DNA from: Arthrobacter pigmenti
Lineage (GTDB): Bacteria; Actinomycetota; Actinomycetes; Actinomycetales; Micrococcaceae
Length of the DNA stretch: 64,000 nucleotides
Direction: 5' to 3'
Assembly: GCF_011927905.1 (NCBI RefSeq)
Contig: NZ_JAATJL010000001.1
Location: 2,852,001 to 2,916,000, forward strand
A program made the position numbers and the translations under genes. This document shows, in pieces, positions 27,509-35,761 of the stretch; positions within the stretch are counted from its first letter, which is position 1; each line of letters opens with the position of its first letter. The notes under the pieces were generated by a model. The model was not told where the DNA came from and searched no databases. It saw only the letters and a list, made by a program, of their open reading frames with translations.

Positions 27509-28371
27509 GGCTTCCTCTCCCGCAGCAGGCGAATGTACGCAAGTGAGAACGCGGCTCCGATGATCAGCAGAACAACGGCGATGGCGGTTCCGTAGCCGAT
27601 GTCGCTGTAGCGGAAGGCTTCCTCGTACGCCATGATCGGCAGGGTGGTGCTGCGGTTGGTCGGGCCGCCGGCGGTCATCACGTAGATGAGCGTGAACACC
27701 GCGAGGGTCTGCAGCGTGATGAGCATGAGGTTGGTGGCGATGCTGCGCCGAATCATCGGAAGCGTCACGAACACCAGCGACTGTGCACTGCCGGCGCCGT
27801 CAATCTCCGCCGCCTCCGTGACCTCCCGCGGCACATCGCCCAGCGCCGCCTGGTACACCATCATCGAGAAGGCTGTGCCGCGCCAGATGTTGGCGAGGAT
27901 GATCGCGAGCATCGGGTGCTCGAACAGCCAGTCAACGCCCGGGAGTCCCACGAGCCCGGTCAACTGGTTCAGCGTCCCATCACGGAAGAAAAACGCGTAC
28001 GCCACGAACGCCGCCACGATCTCCGGCAGCACCCACGCCGCAACCACACACACCCCGACGACGGCGGCAACCACCCTGTGCGCCCGCCGCATCAGCAACG
28101 CCAGGCCGAGACCCAGGAAGTTCTGCCCGATCACCGCCGACACCAGCACGAAAATAACCGTGAGCAGCAGCGACTGCGGGAACAGCGGATCCGTGAACAG
28201 GTTCACGTAGTTTTCAAACCCGATCCACTCCGGGTTCTTGGCGTTGGCGCCGGTCAGCGCTGCGTTGGTGAATGATCCGTAGAAGGACCAGAGAATGGGC
28301 CCGGCCAGGAAGATCCCGATCAGGATGAGTGCCGGCACTATTGGAAGGACCCTCGGCACTCCCCTCAACAA
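27505..28371 (-). CDS. Sugar ABC transporter permease (MalF/CUT1 type)
   Basis: 288 residues from TTG at 28371, with six membrane segments and the EAA loop TEAAEIDGAGSAQSLVFVTLP. The start is uncertain: the frame stays open upstream with coding-like third positions through a basic tail (about 37 more codons) to a point 2 bases after the binding-protein stop, where GGAGGAG is followed 5 bases later by ATC at 28482, not by a normal start codon. Either a TTG (28371 or 28374) or a GTG at 28362 without a good ribosome site is used, or the gene starts at a rare codon. Confidence 0.88.
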   Translation of the reverse strand: MLRGVPRVLPIVPALILIGIFLAGPILWSFYGSFTNAALTGANAKNPEWIGFENYVNLFTDPLFPQSLLLTVIFVLVSAVIGQNFLGLGLALLMRRAHRVVAAVVGVCVVAAWVLPEIVAAFVAYAFFFRDGTLNQLTGLVGLPGVDWLFEHPMLAIILANIWRGTAFSMMVYQAALGDVPREVTEAAEIDGAGSAQSLVFVTLPMIRRSIATNLMLITLQTLAVFTLIYVMTAGGPTNRSTTLPIMAYEEAFRYSDIGYGTAIAVVLLIIGAAFSLAYIRLLRERKP

Positions 28372-28484
28372 TGAAGAAATGGAGCGGGAGGCCCGTCCGT
28401 TGCGCTCCCGCTCCTGTCCGTTGGTCCCGCGCGGCCCCGGCCTTTTGTTGCCGGTTGAGCGGGAGGTGACGGTCGAAGAGATGG

Positions 28485-29840
28485 CTACTCCTCCAGCACG
28501 TTCTCTTCGCCGACAATCGAGACAAGTGCCTCGTCGTAGGTCGCAGCGGCTTCCTCGGGAGAGGCTCCCCCGGTGATGACTGCCTCGGTGGCTTCCTGCA
28601 CAGCCGTGGAGATTTCGGCGTAGTCGGACGTCGCCGGCCGATAGTGCGTCACGTCCACCACAGCGGAAACGTCCTCGACGAAGGGGTTCGCCTCAAGGTA
28701 TGCAGGGTCCTCGGCGATGTCCGTCCGTACGGCGATCTGCGAGTTGTCGATCGTGTACTGCAGGAGGTTCTCCTGGTTCATGGCCGTGGTGAGGAACTCG
28801 AAGGCCAGGTCCGGGTTCCCGGTTCCGGCACCGACCGCCAGCGTCCAGCCGCCCGACATGCTCACCGCACCGGGCTCCTGCCCGTTCTGCGTGGGGAAGG
28901 GCGAAACCCCCATGACCTCGCCGTACTCCGCCCATTCGAACTGGCCGCCTTCCTGCCAGAACGACGGCGCGTAGGAACCTTCCACGGTTCCGCCCATCTT
29001 GTTCCCGGGCAGAAGGGTGCCGATCACGGTCTGCCAGACGTTCGGATCCAGCGCCTCGGCGGGAGTGACGGCCAGTTCCTCGTCATAGAGCGTCTTCAGG
29101 AAGGCCAGGGAATCAACGAACCCCTCCGATCCGGCGATCCACTTTTGCTCTGACTCGTTGTACAAGCCGCCGCTTTCGGTTCCGTAGAGCAGCTCGTAGA
29201 AGCTCTGCATCACGGTGCCCTCCCCGGTGCCCGTGCCCGCGTACATGCTGAACGGCACTGAATCCGGCTTCGCTTCCTTGACGGTGCGTGCCATCTCGAG
29301 GATGTCGTCCCAGCTTTCCGGCTGCCACGGGACCTCGATACCGGCGTCCTGCAGCACCTGCTTGTTGTACCAGATGACCCGGGTGTCAGTGCCGAGGGGC
29401 ACCGCGTAGGTGCCGCCGTCGTCGGCTTTGCCTGCTTCCTTCGCGGCTGCGTTGAAGTTCTCCCACTCGTCCCAGCCGGCGAGGTGTTCGTCAAGCTTCA
29501 GGAGGTAACCGGCATCGACGTCGGAGCGGAGGCGGAAGGTGTCCTCGTAGAAGACGTCCGGAGCGGTGTCCGGCGAGCGCTGTGAGAGTGCGAGGCGGGT
29601 GTTGTAGTCCTCGTCGGTGCCTTCGACCGGTTCGAGTTCAACGGTCACGCCCTGGTTCGCGGCCTCGAATTGTTCCTTTGTTGTCTGCATCAGGGTGTCC
29701 AGCGGTGAGGCGTCGCCGGCCTTCTGGTAGATGATGCGCAGCGTGGTGTCTTCGGAACTCTCGGTGCCCGCGGAACATCCGCTCAGGGCTAGAAGCGCGG
29801 CAACCGCCGCCGCTGGAACAATTCGAGAGGCGCCGCGCAT
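28485..29840 (-). CDS. Sugar ABC transporter substrate-binding lipoprotein (family 1)
   Basis: 451 residues with lipobox LALSGC and a family 1 extracellular solute-binding fold; MSGGWTLAVGAGTGNPDLAF is a typical domain motif. The ATG at 29840 is preceded by AAGGAGAACC. First gene of the alpha-mannosidase operon, 84 bases downstream of the ROK regulator stop. It should capture manno-oligosaccharides outside the cell; the exact ligand is inferred from the neighbouring GH38 enzyme. Confidence 0.92.
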   Translation of the reverse strand: MRGASRIVPAAAVAALLALSGCSAGTESSEDTTLRIIYQKAGDASPLDTLMQTTKEQFEAANQGVTVELEPVEGTDEDYNTRLALSQRSPDTAPDVFYEDTFRLRSDVDAGYLLKLDEHLAGWDEWENFNAAAKEAGKADDGGTYAVPLGTDTRVIWYNKQVLQDAGIEVPWQPESWDDILEMARTVKEAKPDSVPFSMYAGTGTGEGTVMQSFYELLYGTESGGLYNESEQKWIAGSEGFVDSLAFLKTLYDEELAVTPAEALDPNVWQTVIGTLLPGNKMGGTVEGSYAPSFWQEGGQFEWAEYGEVMGVSPFPTQNGQEPGAVSMSGGWTLAVGAGTGNPDLAFEFLTTAMNQENLLQYTIDNSQIAVRTDIAEDPAYLEANPFVEDVSAVVDVTHYRPATSDYAEISTAVQEATEAVITGGASPEEAAATYDEALVSIVGEENVLEE

Positions 29841-29924
29841 GGTTCTCCTTTGAAACTTCGGGGCATCGGGAGACTGTCCGATACCGAAATAGTACGTCGA
29901 ATGGATTTAAGGCACAACGGTGCG

Positions 29925-31148
29925 TCACAGGGCCAGGAGGAGCCGCTCCGCGCGGGGGCCGAGCGTGCGTTCCAGCATGAGGCAGGCGGCGCCGATGGCA
30001 GCGACGTCGTCCCCGATTCCGGTGGACACCACCTCCACCGGGTGGATGCTCCGCGCGGCCCGGAAATCGAGCAACGACGACGGCACCACCTCAAGGTACC
30101 GGTTCGCCAACGGCTCCCAGAACGGGCCGCCGAAGACCACCCGGTCCACGTCCAGGATGTTCGCGACGACGGACACCGCCCGCGCGGTCCGGACGGCGGC
30201 GCGGCTCAGGATCTCGACCGCCTGCTGATCGCCCTCTTCGGCGGCGGCACACAGTTGTGTCAGCCCGTCGGCGATGTCCCCGTTGCGGTGCCTTTCGGCG
30301 CTGAGCACCCCGAGGCGCTCAGCTTCCCGCACGAGTGACTGCGGATCACATGTCACGGCAATGCAGCCGCGCATCCCGCACTCGCACTCGGGGCCGTTCG
30401 GGTCTGCCACGATATGCCCGATCTCGCCGGCGTTCCCCGACGCACCGCGCAGCACCTCACCGTTCACCACAATGCCGCTGCCAATACCGGTTCCGATATA
30501 GACGAAGATGAAACTCTGCGTGCTCTCATGCCCGCCCGCCCAGATTTCGGCAACGGCCGCGGCGGTGACGTCCTTTTCCACGAGCACCGGCATGCCCGTT
30601 GCCTCGGCGAGCGCGTCACGCAGCGGCACCCGGTGCCAGCCGAGCAGCAGCGGAGGGTCGACGACGGCGCCCGCCGGCTGGTCGATCGGCCCCGGGGGTG
30701 CCACTCCAATTCCCTCGATCCGCGCCGGATCCACCGGAGATTCCTCGAGCAGCGCCCGCACTTCCCCGGCAATTGCGTCGATGATCTGCTCCGGCTCGGT
30801 GCCGATGGGCGTTTCCCGGACGCGGCGGTGCAGCACGGTACCCATCAGGTCCATGAGAAGCACCGTCATGACTGCCGGGTCCAGGTGAACCCCGATGGCG
30901 TACCGACCGGAGGGGTTGATCCGCAGGATGGTGCGCGGTTTGCCCGGTCCGCTGCCGGTTTTGCCCGCCTCCACGATAAGTTCCTCGGCGATCAGGCGGC
31001 GGGTGATGTTGGAGACAGCCTGGGGTGATAGCCCTATCAGGTCCACCAGTTCCACCCTGCTCAAACCATCGCTTGAACGACGGATGGCATCAAGAATGAC
31101 GCTTTGGTTGAAATCCCCCATCCTGGGGAGGTTGGTGCCACGACGCAC
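29925..31148 (-). CDS. ROK family transcriptional regulator
   Basis: 407 residues from GTG at 31148 (GGAAAGG upstream). N-terminal winged HTH: GDFNQSVILDAIRRSSDGLSR and LSPQAVSNITRRL. The C-terminal ROK sugar-binding domain includes GTGIGSGIVVNGEVLRGASG and the zinc-type cysteine cluster GPECECGMRGC. It is encoded upstream of and in the same direction as the mannosidase operon, so it is the probable repressor, released by mannose or an oligosaccharide. An imperfect repeat ATCGG-N8-CCGAT lies in the gap before the binding-protein gene. Confidence 0.92.
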   Translation of the reverse strand: MRRGTNLPRMGDFNQSVILDAIRRSSDGLSRVELVDLIGLSPQAVSNITRRLIAEELIVEAGKTGSGPGKPRTILRINPSGRYAIGVHLDPAVMTVLLMDLMGTVLHRRVRETPIGTEPEQIIDAIAGEVRALLEESPVDPARIEGIGVAPPGPIDQPAGAVVDPPLLLGWHRVPLRDALAEATGMPVLVEKDVTAAAVAEIWAGGHESTQSFIFVYIGTGIGSGIVVNGEVLRGASGNAGEIGHIVADPNGPECECGMRGCIAVTCDPQSLVREAERLGVLSAERHRNGDIADGLTQLCAAAEEGDQQAVEILSRAAVRTARAVSVVANILDVDRVVFGGPFWEPLANRYLEVVPSSLLDFRAARSIHPVEVVSTGIGDDVAAIGAACLMLERTLGPRAERLLLAL

Positions 31149-31285
31149 GTCAGAACCTTTCCTCCATTGCGACTGATGCACGATCCTACAGCTTGTGTCC
31201 TGACCGGATTGGGATCTGCGCCGATAGACTCGGCTGGAACTGCCCCGTTGCTGGGGTAGAGCGAACCGGCTGAAGGGAACAGGGC

Positions 31286-32944
31286 GTGGGCGAGATCGGT
31301 GAGTTCACCGGGGCGGGCACGGTGCTCGCGGTGGATTCCGACGTCGTCGTACTTGGACAGGTTGCCGACGCCCTTCGTGCCGCCGGGTACGCCGTCATCG
31401 CGCACAGCGATGTGGCGCCGGGAATGGAGGCGGCGCACCAGGGGAAGGCGGATGTCGCCGTCGTCGGTGCTTCTGTCGCCCTTGAGTACCTGGGGACGAT
31501 CGCGAAGGAAGCCGACCACCTGTTGCCGCGCAACATCCCCGTTGTGCTGACCGCTGCCACCGCCGGGCAGGTGACGTCGCATCCCGAGCTGGCGATGCGC
31601 TCGAGCGACTATGTACTGCTGCCCCTCGATCCGGACGAACTGGTGCACCGCGTGGTTACGGCGGTTCACCGCAACGGGCTGCGCGAGGAACGGCGCAACG
31701 AATCGGCGTTCCTGCGCGAACGGATCCGCCGCATTTCGGACGCCATCCGGCACACCAACTCCCCCTCGGAGATGATTGACCTGAGCCTTGCCGGGATCGG
31801 TGAAGCGCTGAGCGCGGACGAGGTCATGCTGCACATTTTCGACGACCGGCGCATCTCCTGCGACTCGGGCGCGTGGCGCAGCGGCGAGGGTGCGGTGACG
31901 CCCGCGGGCGTGGGTGAGCTGATCGACGAGCTGCGTGAACTTGGGACGGACCTGTGGCGGACCTCGGGCTCGGTGGCCGTGATCGACGGCGAGTCCGAAG
32001 ACGTTCCCGCCCGCCTGCACCTGCTGCGCGCCGCGTCGGCCGACTTCACGCAGAGCGGGTTGCTGCTGCCGATCGGCGAGGGGTCCAGCGCGTTCGGTGT
32101 GCTGTGGATCGTGGCCGACCGCGGGCGGCGCAAGTGGTCCAGCGCGGAGATCTCGCTCCTGACGCACCTGCTCGGGAACCTTGCTCATGGCGTGATTCAG
32201 GGTCAGCTCATCCTGGGGCAGCAGCAGGTGTTGGACCGGTTGCACGAGCTCGATTCCGCGAAGGACGCGTTCGTTGCCACCGTGCATCACGAGCTGCGCA
32301 CTCCGCTGTCCTCGATCCTCGGTTACGTTGAGCTGCTTCAGGACGGCGACGGCGGCGACCTTCCCCCGTCCGCGCTGAAGATGCTGAAGATCATCGAGCG
32401 CAACGGGCAGCGCCTGGGCAGCCTGGTGGAGAACGTGTTGGCGCTTTCCGTCCTCGATGCCGGGACTGAGCTGGCTCCCGCGCCGGTGGACCTGGTGGAT
32501 TTAGTCGAATCGATCGTCACCGACCTTCTGCCGCTGGCCTCGGCCAAGGGCGTTAGCGTCTCGCTGGCCCCGACGGATTCGAAACAACTGGTCAGCGGCG
32601 TGCGGGAACTACTGGAGCGCGCCTTCGTGAACGTGCTCTCCAACGCCGTGAAGTTCACTCCCGACGGCGGTTCGGTCACCATTAGGTTCAGGCCGGACAA
32701 CAACGACGACGGCGCCGTCCGCGTCGAGTTCGAAGACACCGGCATGGGCATCCCGGCGGACGAACTTCCGCAGTTGCTGACCCGTTTCTACCGGGCATCG
32801 AACTCGGTGGCCGCCGAAATACCCGGGACCGGCCTTGGGCTGTCGATCGCCGCGCAAGCCGTTGAAAGGCACGGCGGAACCCTCGGCGTGCAGTCCCAAC
32901 TCGGCAAGGGAACAACCGTGACGATCGAGCTGCCGCGGTCCTGA
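31286..32944 (+). CDS. Hybrid-like histidine kinase with pseudo-receiver and GAF domains
   Basis: 552 residues. Residues about 8-125 look like a receiver fold (VLAVDSDVVVLGQVADALRAAG), but the strand where the phospho-Asp should be reads ADVAVVGAS, so it is a pseudo-receiver. A GAF-like domain follows (about 140-305), then HisKA with phospho-acceptor His335 in VHHELRTPLSS and an HATPase with NAVKFTPDGG, EDTGMGIP and GTGLGLSIA. No membrane segment: a cytoplasmic sensor. GTG start at 31286. Downstream response regulator 75 bases away is the obvious partner. Confidence 0.9.
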   Translation: MGEIGEFTGAGTVLAVDSDVVVLGQVADALRAAGYAVIAHSDVAPGMEAAHQGKADVAVVGASVALEYLGTIAKEADHLLPRNIPVVLTAATAGQVTSHPELAMRSSDYVLLPLDPDELVHRVVTAVHRNGLREERRNESAFLRERIRRISDAIRHTNSPSEMIDLSLAGIGEALSADEVMLHIFDDRRISCDSGAWRSGEGAVTPAGVGELIDELRELGTDLWRTSGSVAVIDGESEDVPARLHLLRAASADFTQSGLLLPIGEGSSAFGVLWIVADRGRRKWSSAEISLLTHLLGNLAHGVIQGQLILGQQQVLDRLHELDSAKDAFVATVHHELRTPLSSILGYVELLQDGDGGDLPPSALKMLKIIERNGQRLGSLVENVLALSVLDAGTELAPAPVDLVDLVESIVTDLLPLASAKGVSVSLAPTDSKQLVSGVRELLERAFVNVLSNAVKFTPDGGSVTIRFRPDNNDDGAVRVEFEDTGMGIPADELPQLLTRFYRASNSVAAEIPGTGLGLSIAAQAVERHGGTLGVQSQLGKGTTVTIELPRS

Positions 32945-33019
32945 AACCTTTTGGACACGTTCGGCACCAATACCGTTCAGCCTCTCGACACTGACGTGCA
33001 GTCTGGCAAGGTGATAGCT

Positions 33020-33862
33020 ATGGTCTCTGATTCCTTTGAGCGCACAGCCGTTGTTGTGGAGGACGATTCCGATATCCGTGAGCTCCTGGCGCTGACGCTC
33101 TCGATGGTCGGCTTCAACATCATCGAGACGGCGAGCGGGAAAGAGGCCCTTGCCCTGGTCCGGGAACACCAGCCCGACCTCATCACCCTCGACCTGAACC
33201 TTCCGGACCTCGACGGGATGGAAGTCTGCCGGCAGCTTCGGCCCATGACCGACGCCTACATCGTGATGGTCACTGCGCGCGTTGAGGAGATCGAGCGAGT
33301 GCTCGGCCTCGAGATCGGGGCGGACGATTTCATCGTCAAACCCTTCAGCCCGCGCGAAGTCCGGGCCCGCGTCGCTGCCATGTTCCGTCGTCCGAGGAAC
33401 CTCGCGGAATCTTCTGCGGGTCCGGCTACTGATTCTTCTACTACTGGCGGCGCTTCGGCATCTGCATCATCTGTTGCAGCCGGCTCTCCTGCATCTCCTT
33501 CCGCTGCATCTTCTGTAGCGGGCGCGTCCGCAGCCGGCCATCCCGACGGGGGCGGCGCCGTCGTCGTGCATGGTGCCCTCTCGGTTGATATCGAGGGAAG
33601 GGTGGCGTGGCTGGATGGTGAGGAGCTTGCGCTGACGAAGATCGAGTTCGATCTGCTCGCCACGCTCATCACCGGGCCGCGCCGGGTGTGGACGCGCGAA
33701 AGCCTGCTCGCGCGGGTATGGGGCGAGGGGTGGACAGACGATCATCACCTCGTCGAGGTGCATATCCGGAACCTGCGCAAGAAGCTCGGCGAGGATACGA
33801 GGGAGCCTCGGTTCATCCGAACGGTGCGCGGCGTTGGGTATCGGTTGGTGCCGGTTACCTAG
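33020..33862 (+). CDS. OmpR/PhoB family response regulator with unusual linker
   Basis: 280 residues. Receiver domain with acidic pair EDD (14-16), phospho-Asp58 in LDLNLPDLDG and Lys in IVKPFSPREV; C-terminal winged helix with ALTKIEFDLLATLI and WTDDHHLVEVHIRNLRKKLG. Between them is an unusually long linker of about 50 residues composed almost entirely of Ser, Ala, Thr, Gly and Pro. ATG at 33020 is preceded by AAGGTG; the frame is open for 23 codons further. Partner of the histidine kinase upstream. Confidence 0.93.
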   Translation: MVSDSFERTAVVVEDDSDIRELLALTLSMVGFNIIETASGKEALALVREHQPDLITLDLNLPDLDGMEVCRQLRPMTDAYIVMVTARVEEIERVLGLEIGADDFIVKPFSPREVRARVAAMFRRPRNLAESSAGPATDSSTTGGASASASSVAAGSPASPSAASSVAGASAAGHPDGGGAVVVHGALSVDIEGRVAWLDGEELALTKIEFDLLATLITGPRRVWTRESLLARVWGEGWTDDHHLVEVHIRNLRKKLGEDTREPRFIRTVRGVGYRLVPVT

Positions 33863-33903
33863 TTCGGTCTGGACCGAAGCTCGGGCTCAGCCGGGCGCGC
33901 TGC

Positions 33904-34311
33904 TCAACCGGACGCGCGCTGCTCGGTGGCGAGGTGGGAGAGGAATCGTTCGGCTTCGCGGACCAGCGCGGGAAGGTAGCAACTTCGGTCGCCATTGCGG
34001 ATGTCGGTCAGGCACTGCTTGGTCACGTACTCGAGGCGTGGCGCACCGACCATGGAGGCACCGATGTTCAGGCTCATCAGGGTGGCAATCGCGGCGGCTT
34101 CGTCTTTCGACCGGAGGCTGACTGTGAGGTTCTGGATCCGTTCCGGCAGGAGGCGTGCGAAATTGTCGCGGTAGCGGAGGGCGTCTTCGGGGCTCGGCAG
34201 TTCGGTGGCCAACTGCTCGATGACATCGCGTCGGTGAACGGACAGGCTGTCCGGTACGGTCAGCTCGGCGCTGTCCACTATGCGAGCCTTCCTGGTCTTG
34301 AACCAGGCCAT
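33904..34311 (-). CDS. HPt-like protein lacking the phospho-accepting His
   Basis: 135 residues from ATG at 34311 with GGAGG 6 bases upstream. The helical core LLPERIQNLTVSLRSKDEAAA, followed by TLMSLNIGASMVGAPRLEYV, lines up with the histidine phosphotransfer (HPt) fold, where the family has A-H-x-L-K-G-x-A-x-x-L-G-A. The His position is Met79 and the following Lys is Asn82, so phosphotransfer is not possible; it may act as a scaffold or inhibitor. It converges with the response regulator gene (41-base gap) and is probably functionally tied to that two-component pair. The fold call is by eye. Confidence 0.6.
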   Translation of the reverse strand: MAWFKTRKARIVDSAELTVPDSLSVHRRDVIEQLATELPSPEDALRYRDNFARLLPERIQNLTVSLRSKDEAAAIATLMSLNIGASMVGAPRLEYVTKQCLTDIRNGDRSCYLPALVREAERFLSHLATEQRASG

Positions 34312-34843
34312 CTGGCGCCTCCGATCAGTGAAAACGGACGGATTGATACGGGTGGAAGTCGTGTGCGAACCGTTTCCGCACCAGTCGTCCTCGCACAGGA
34401 TGTCGCCGCAGAGAGGGAACGCTGCGCTCACTCCAACAATCGGCATGGTCTGTCCCTTCCCCCTGGAGGTTTTCCCCAACCTCCGGACCGGCGAACGGTC
34501 CGGTCCGGAGGAGTTTTGGGGATCGCCGGCCCGGAGGTGGAGTTCCGGGCCGGCACGTCTGCTTCGGATATACCTAGTCTGGACCGCCCATTTCAAGAGA
34601 CTGCCCGATTTTCGCCGAAGCTTTCCTCAAGAATTGTGGTGCGGCCGGCTCTGGTTCCCTCCCGCCCGGCACTATGTCCTTTCTAGAAAGTGCACGCAGC
34701 CTGCACTTTGCAGCCTTTGCCTGCGATGAGTGCAGTGCAGGCACTCCCCAGAAACACTTCACACCTCCGGCTGGTCACCCTGAGCGCGAGATGTGTTGAA
34801 CTAGTGTCGTCAGGAATCGGCCGCAATGGAGAGGAGAAGCCCA
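34312..34843. other. Structured 532-base intergenic region
   Basis: No supported gene. It holds a run of strong inverted repeats: 34465-34471/34478-34484, 34483-34490/34496-34503, and a perfect 11-bp stem 34525-34535/34544-34554 with an 8-base loop. Further right are AAAGTGCA/TGCACTTT (34687-34694/34702-34709) and TGCCTGC/GCAGGCA (34718-34724/34737-34743). It separates the divergent HPt-like and GntR genes and must carry both promoters. Confidence 0.5.
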
Positions 34844-35509
34844 GTGGTGACCGGCACCTCCCCCAAGCGCCCACCCACCGCACAGGCCTTCGCGCTGGGT
34901 GAGTTGCGGCGCATGATCATCGCCGGCGAAGTGCAGCCCGGCCAGCCCCTCCGTCAGGACGCACTTGCGGACCGGCTCGGCGTCAGCAGGGTTCCGCTGC
35001 GAGAAGCATTCAAGATCCTCGAAGGCGAAGGGCAGATCGTCTACGAACCGCACCGCGGCTTCAAGGTCGCCCGGCTCTCCCTCGCGGACCTGCTCGAGGT
35101 CTACCGCATCCGCCAACTTTTGGAGACCGAGGCCGCCTATGCCGCGGTCGAACGCGCCGACGAATCAGTCCTGCAAACAATGAAAGACGCCGCCAGCGAA
35201 GTCGAAGCCGCCAGCGCCGCCGCCGACATCCTCCCCATGACTGAAGCGAATCGCCGCTTCCACTTCGTGCTGCTCTCAGCGTCCGGGATGCCGCGGCTGG
35301 AACGGCTTATCCAACAGCTCTGGGACGCCACCGACACCTACCGCTTCGTCTACTACGGCGTCCCCACCAACCGCCAGCGCGTCGAAGACGAACACAACCT
35401 CATGATCGATGCCTTCGCCGACCGCGACGCCGACCGCCTCGTCAAGCACCTCGACGAGCACCGCGACCACGCCGTCGATGCCCTTCGCACCTTCCTCGAA
35501 ACTCCGTAG
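34844..35509 (+). CDS. GntR family regulator (FCD subfamily)
   Basis: 221 residues from GTG at 34844, seven bases after GAGGAG. The N-terminal winged HTH reads LRQDALADRLGVSRVPLREAFKIL, and the all-helical FCD ligand domain has metal-ligand-type residues in MTEANRRFHFVLL and DEHNLMIDAF. FCD regulators usually sense organic acids or their breakdown products. It is transcribed towards the 13-gene TRAP/organic-acid cluster, and a TTGTATACAA palindrome of GntR type sits in front of the first cluster gene; it is the probable local repressor. Confidence 0.93.
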   Translation: MVTGTSPKRPPTAQAFALGELRRMIIAGEVQPGQPLRQDALADRLGVSRVPLREAFKILEGEGQIVYEPHRGFKVARLSLADLLEVYRIRQLLETEAAYAAVERADESVLQTMKDAASEVEAASAAADILPMTEANRRFHFVLLSASGMPRLERLIQQLWDATDTYRFVYYGVPTNRQRVEDEHNLMIDAFADRDADRLVKHLDEHRDHAVDALRTFLETP

Positions 35510-35535
35510 ACCCCGGCACGCAGCTGGACCTCATA

Positions 35536-35598
35536 ATTTCGGTCGAAATCGTCAATCTCGTCAGATGGTTGGACGACTTTGTTGATATCGACCGAAAT
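35536..35598. repeat. Inverted pair of TTTCGGTCGAAA-like sites
   Basis: AATTTCGGTCGAAAT (35536-35550) and ATATCGACCGAAATT (35584-35598) are inverted copies (14 of 15 match) 33 bases apart, each itself near-palindromic. They follow the GntR stop. They could be regulator-binding sites or the arms of a stem ending the gntR transcript. Confidence 0.55.
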
Positions 35599-35701
35599 TT
35601 GCGGGACTGAGGGCGGCGGAGCGTGCGCAGTTGGCGAAGCGAAAAAGACGAAGTTACTTCTACGAACTATTGTGTGACGACGGTTACATCGGCTACAATT
35701 T

Positions 35702-35711
35702 TTGTATACAA
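35702..35711. promoter_or_regulatory. GntR/FCD-type operator before the TRAP cluster
   Basis: TTGTATACAA is a perfect palindrome matching the TTGT-N-TACAA pattern bound by FCD-type GntR regulators. It lies in an AT-rich promoter-like stretch about 50 bases before the first cluster gene and 190 bases after the gntR stop. Confidence 0.65.
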
Positions 35712-35761
35712 TCTCCAAAGCCACTCAATAGCGCACAGGACCGCCCGAAGGGAACTCATTC

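Noticed and set aside
34312-34446. Upstream extension of the HPt-like frame (MPIVGVSAAF onwards)
   Set aside because: The GGAGG-supported ATG at 34311 gives a domain-sized protein; the extension has no ribosome site and unusual composition.
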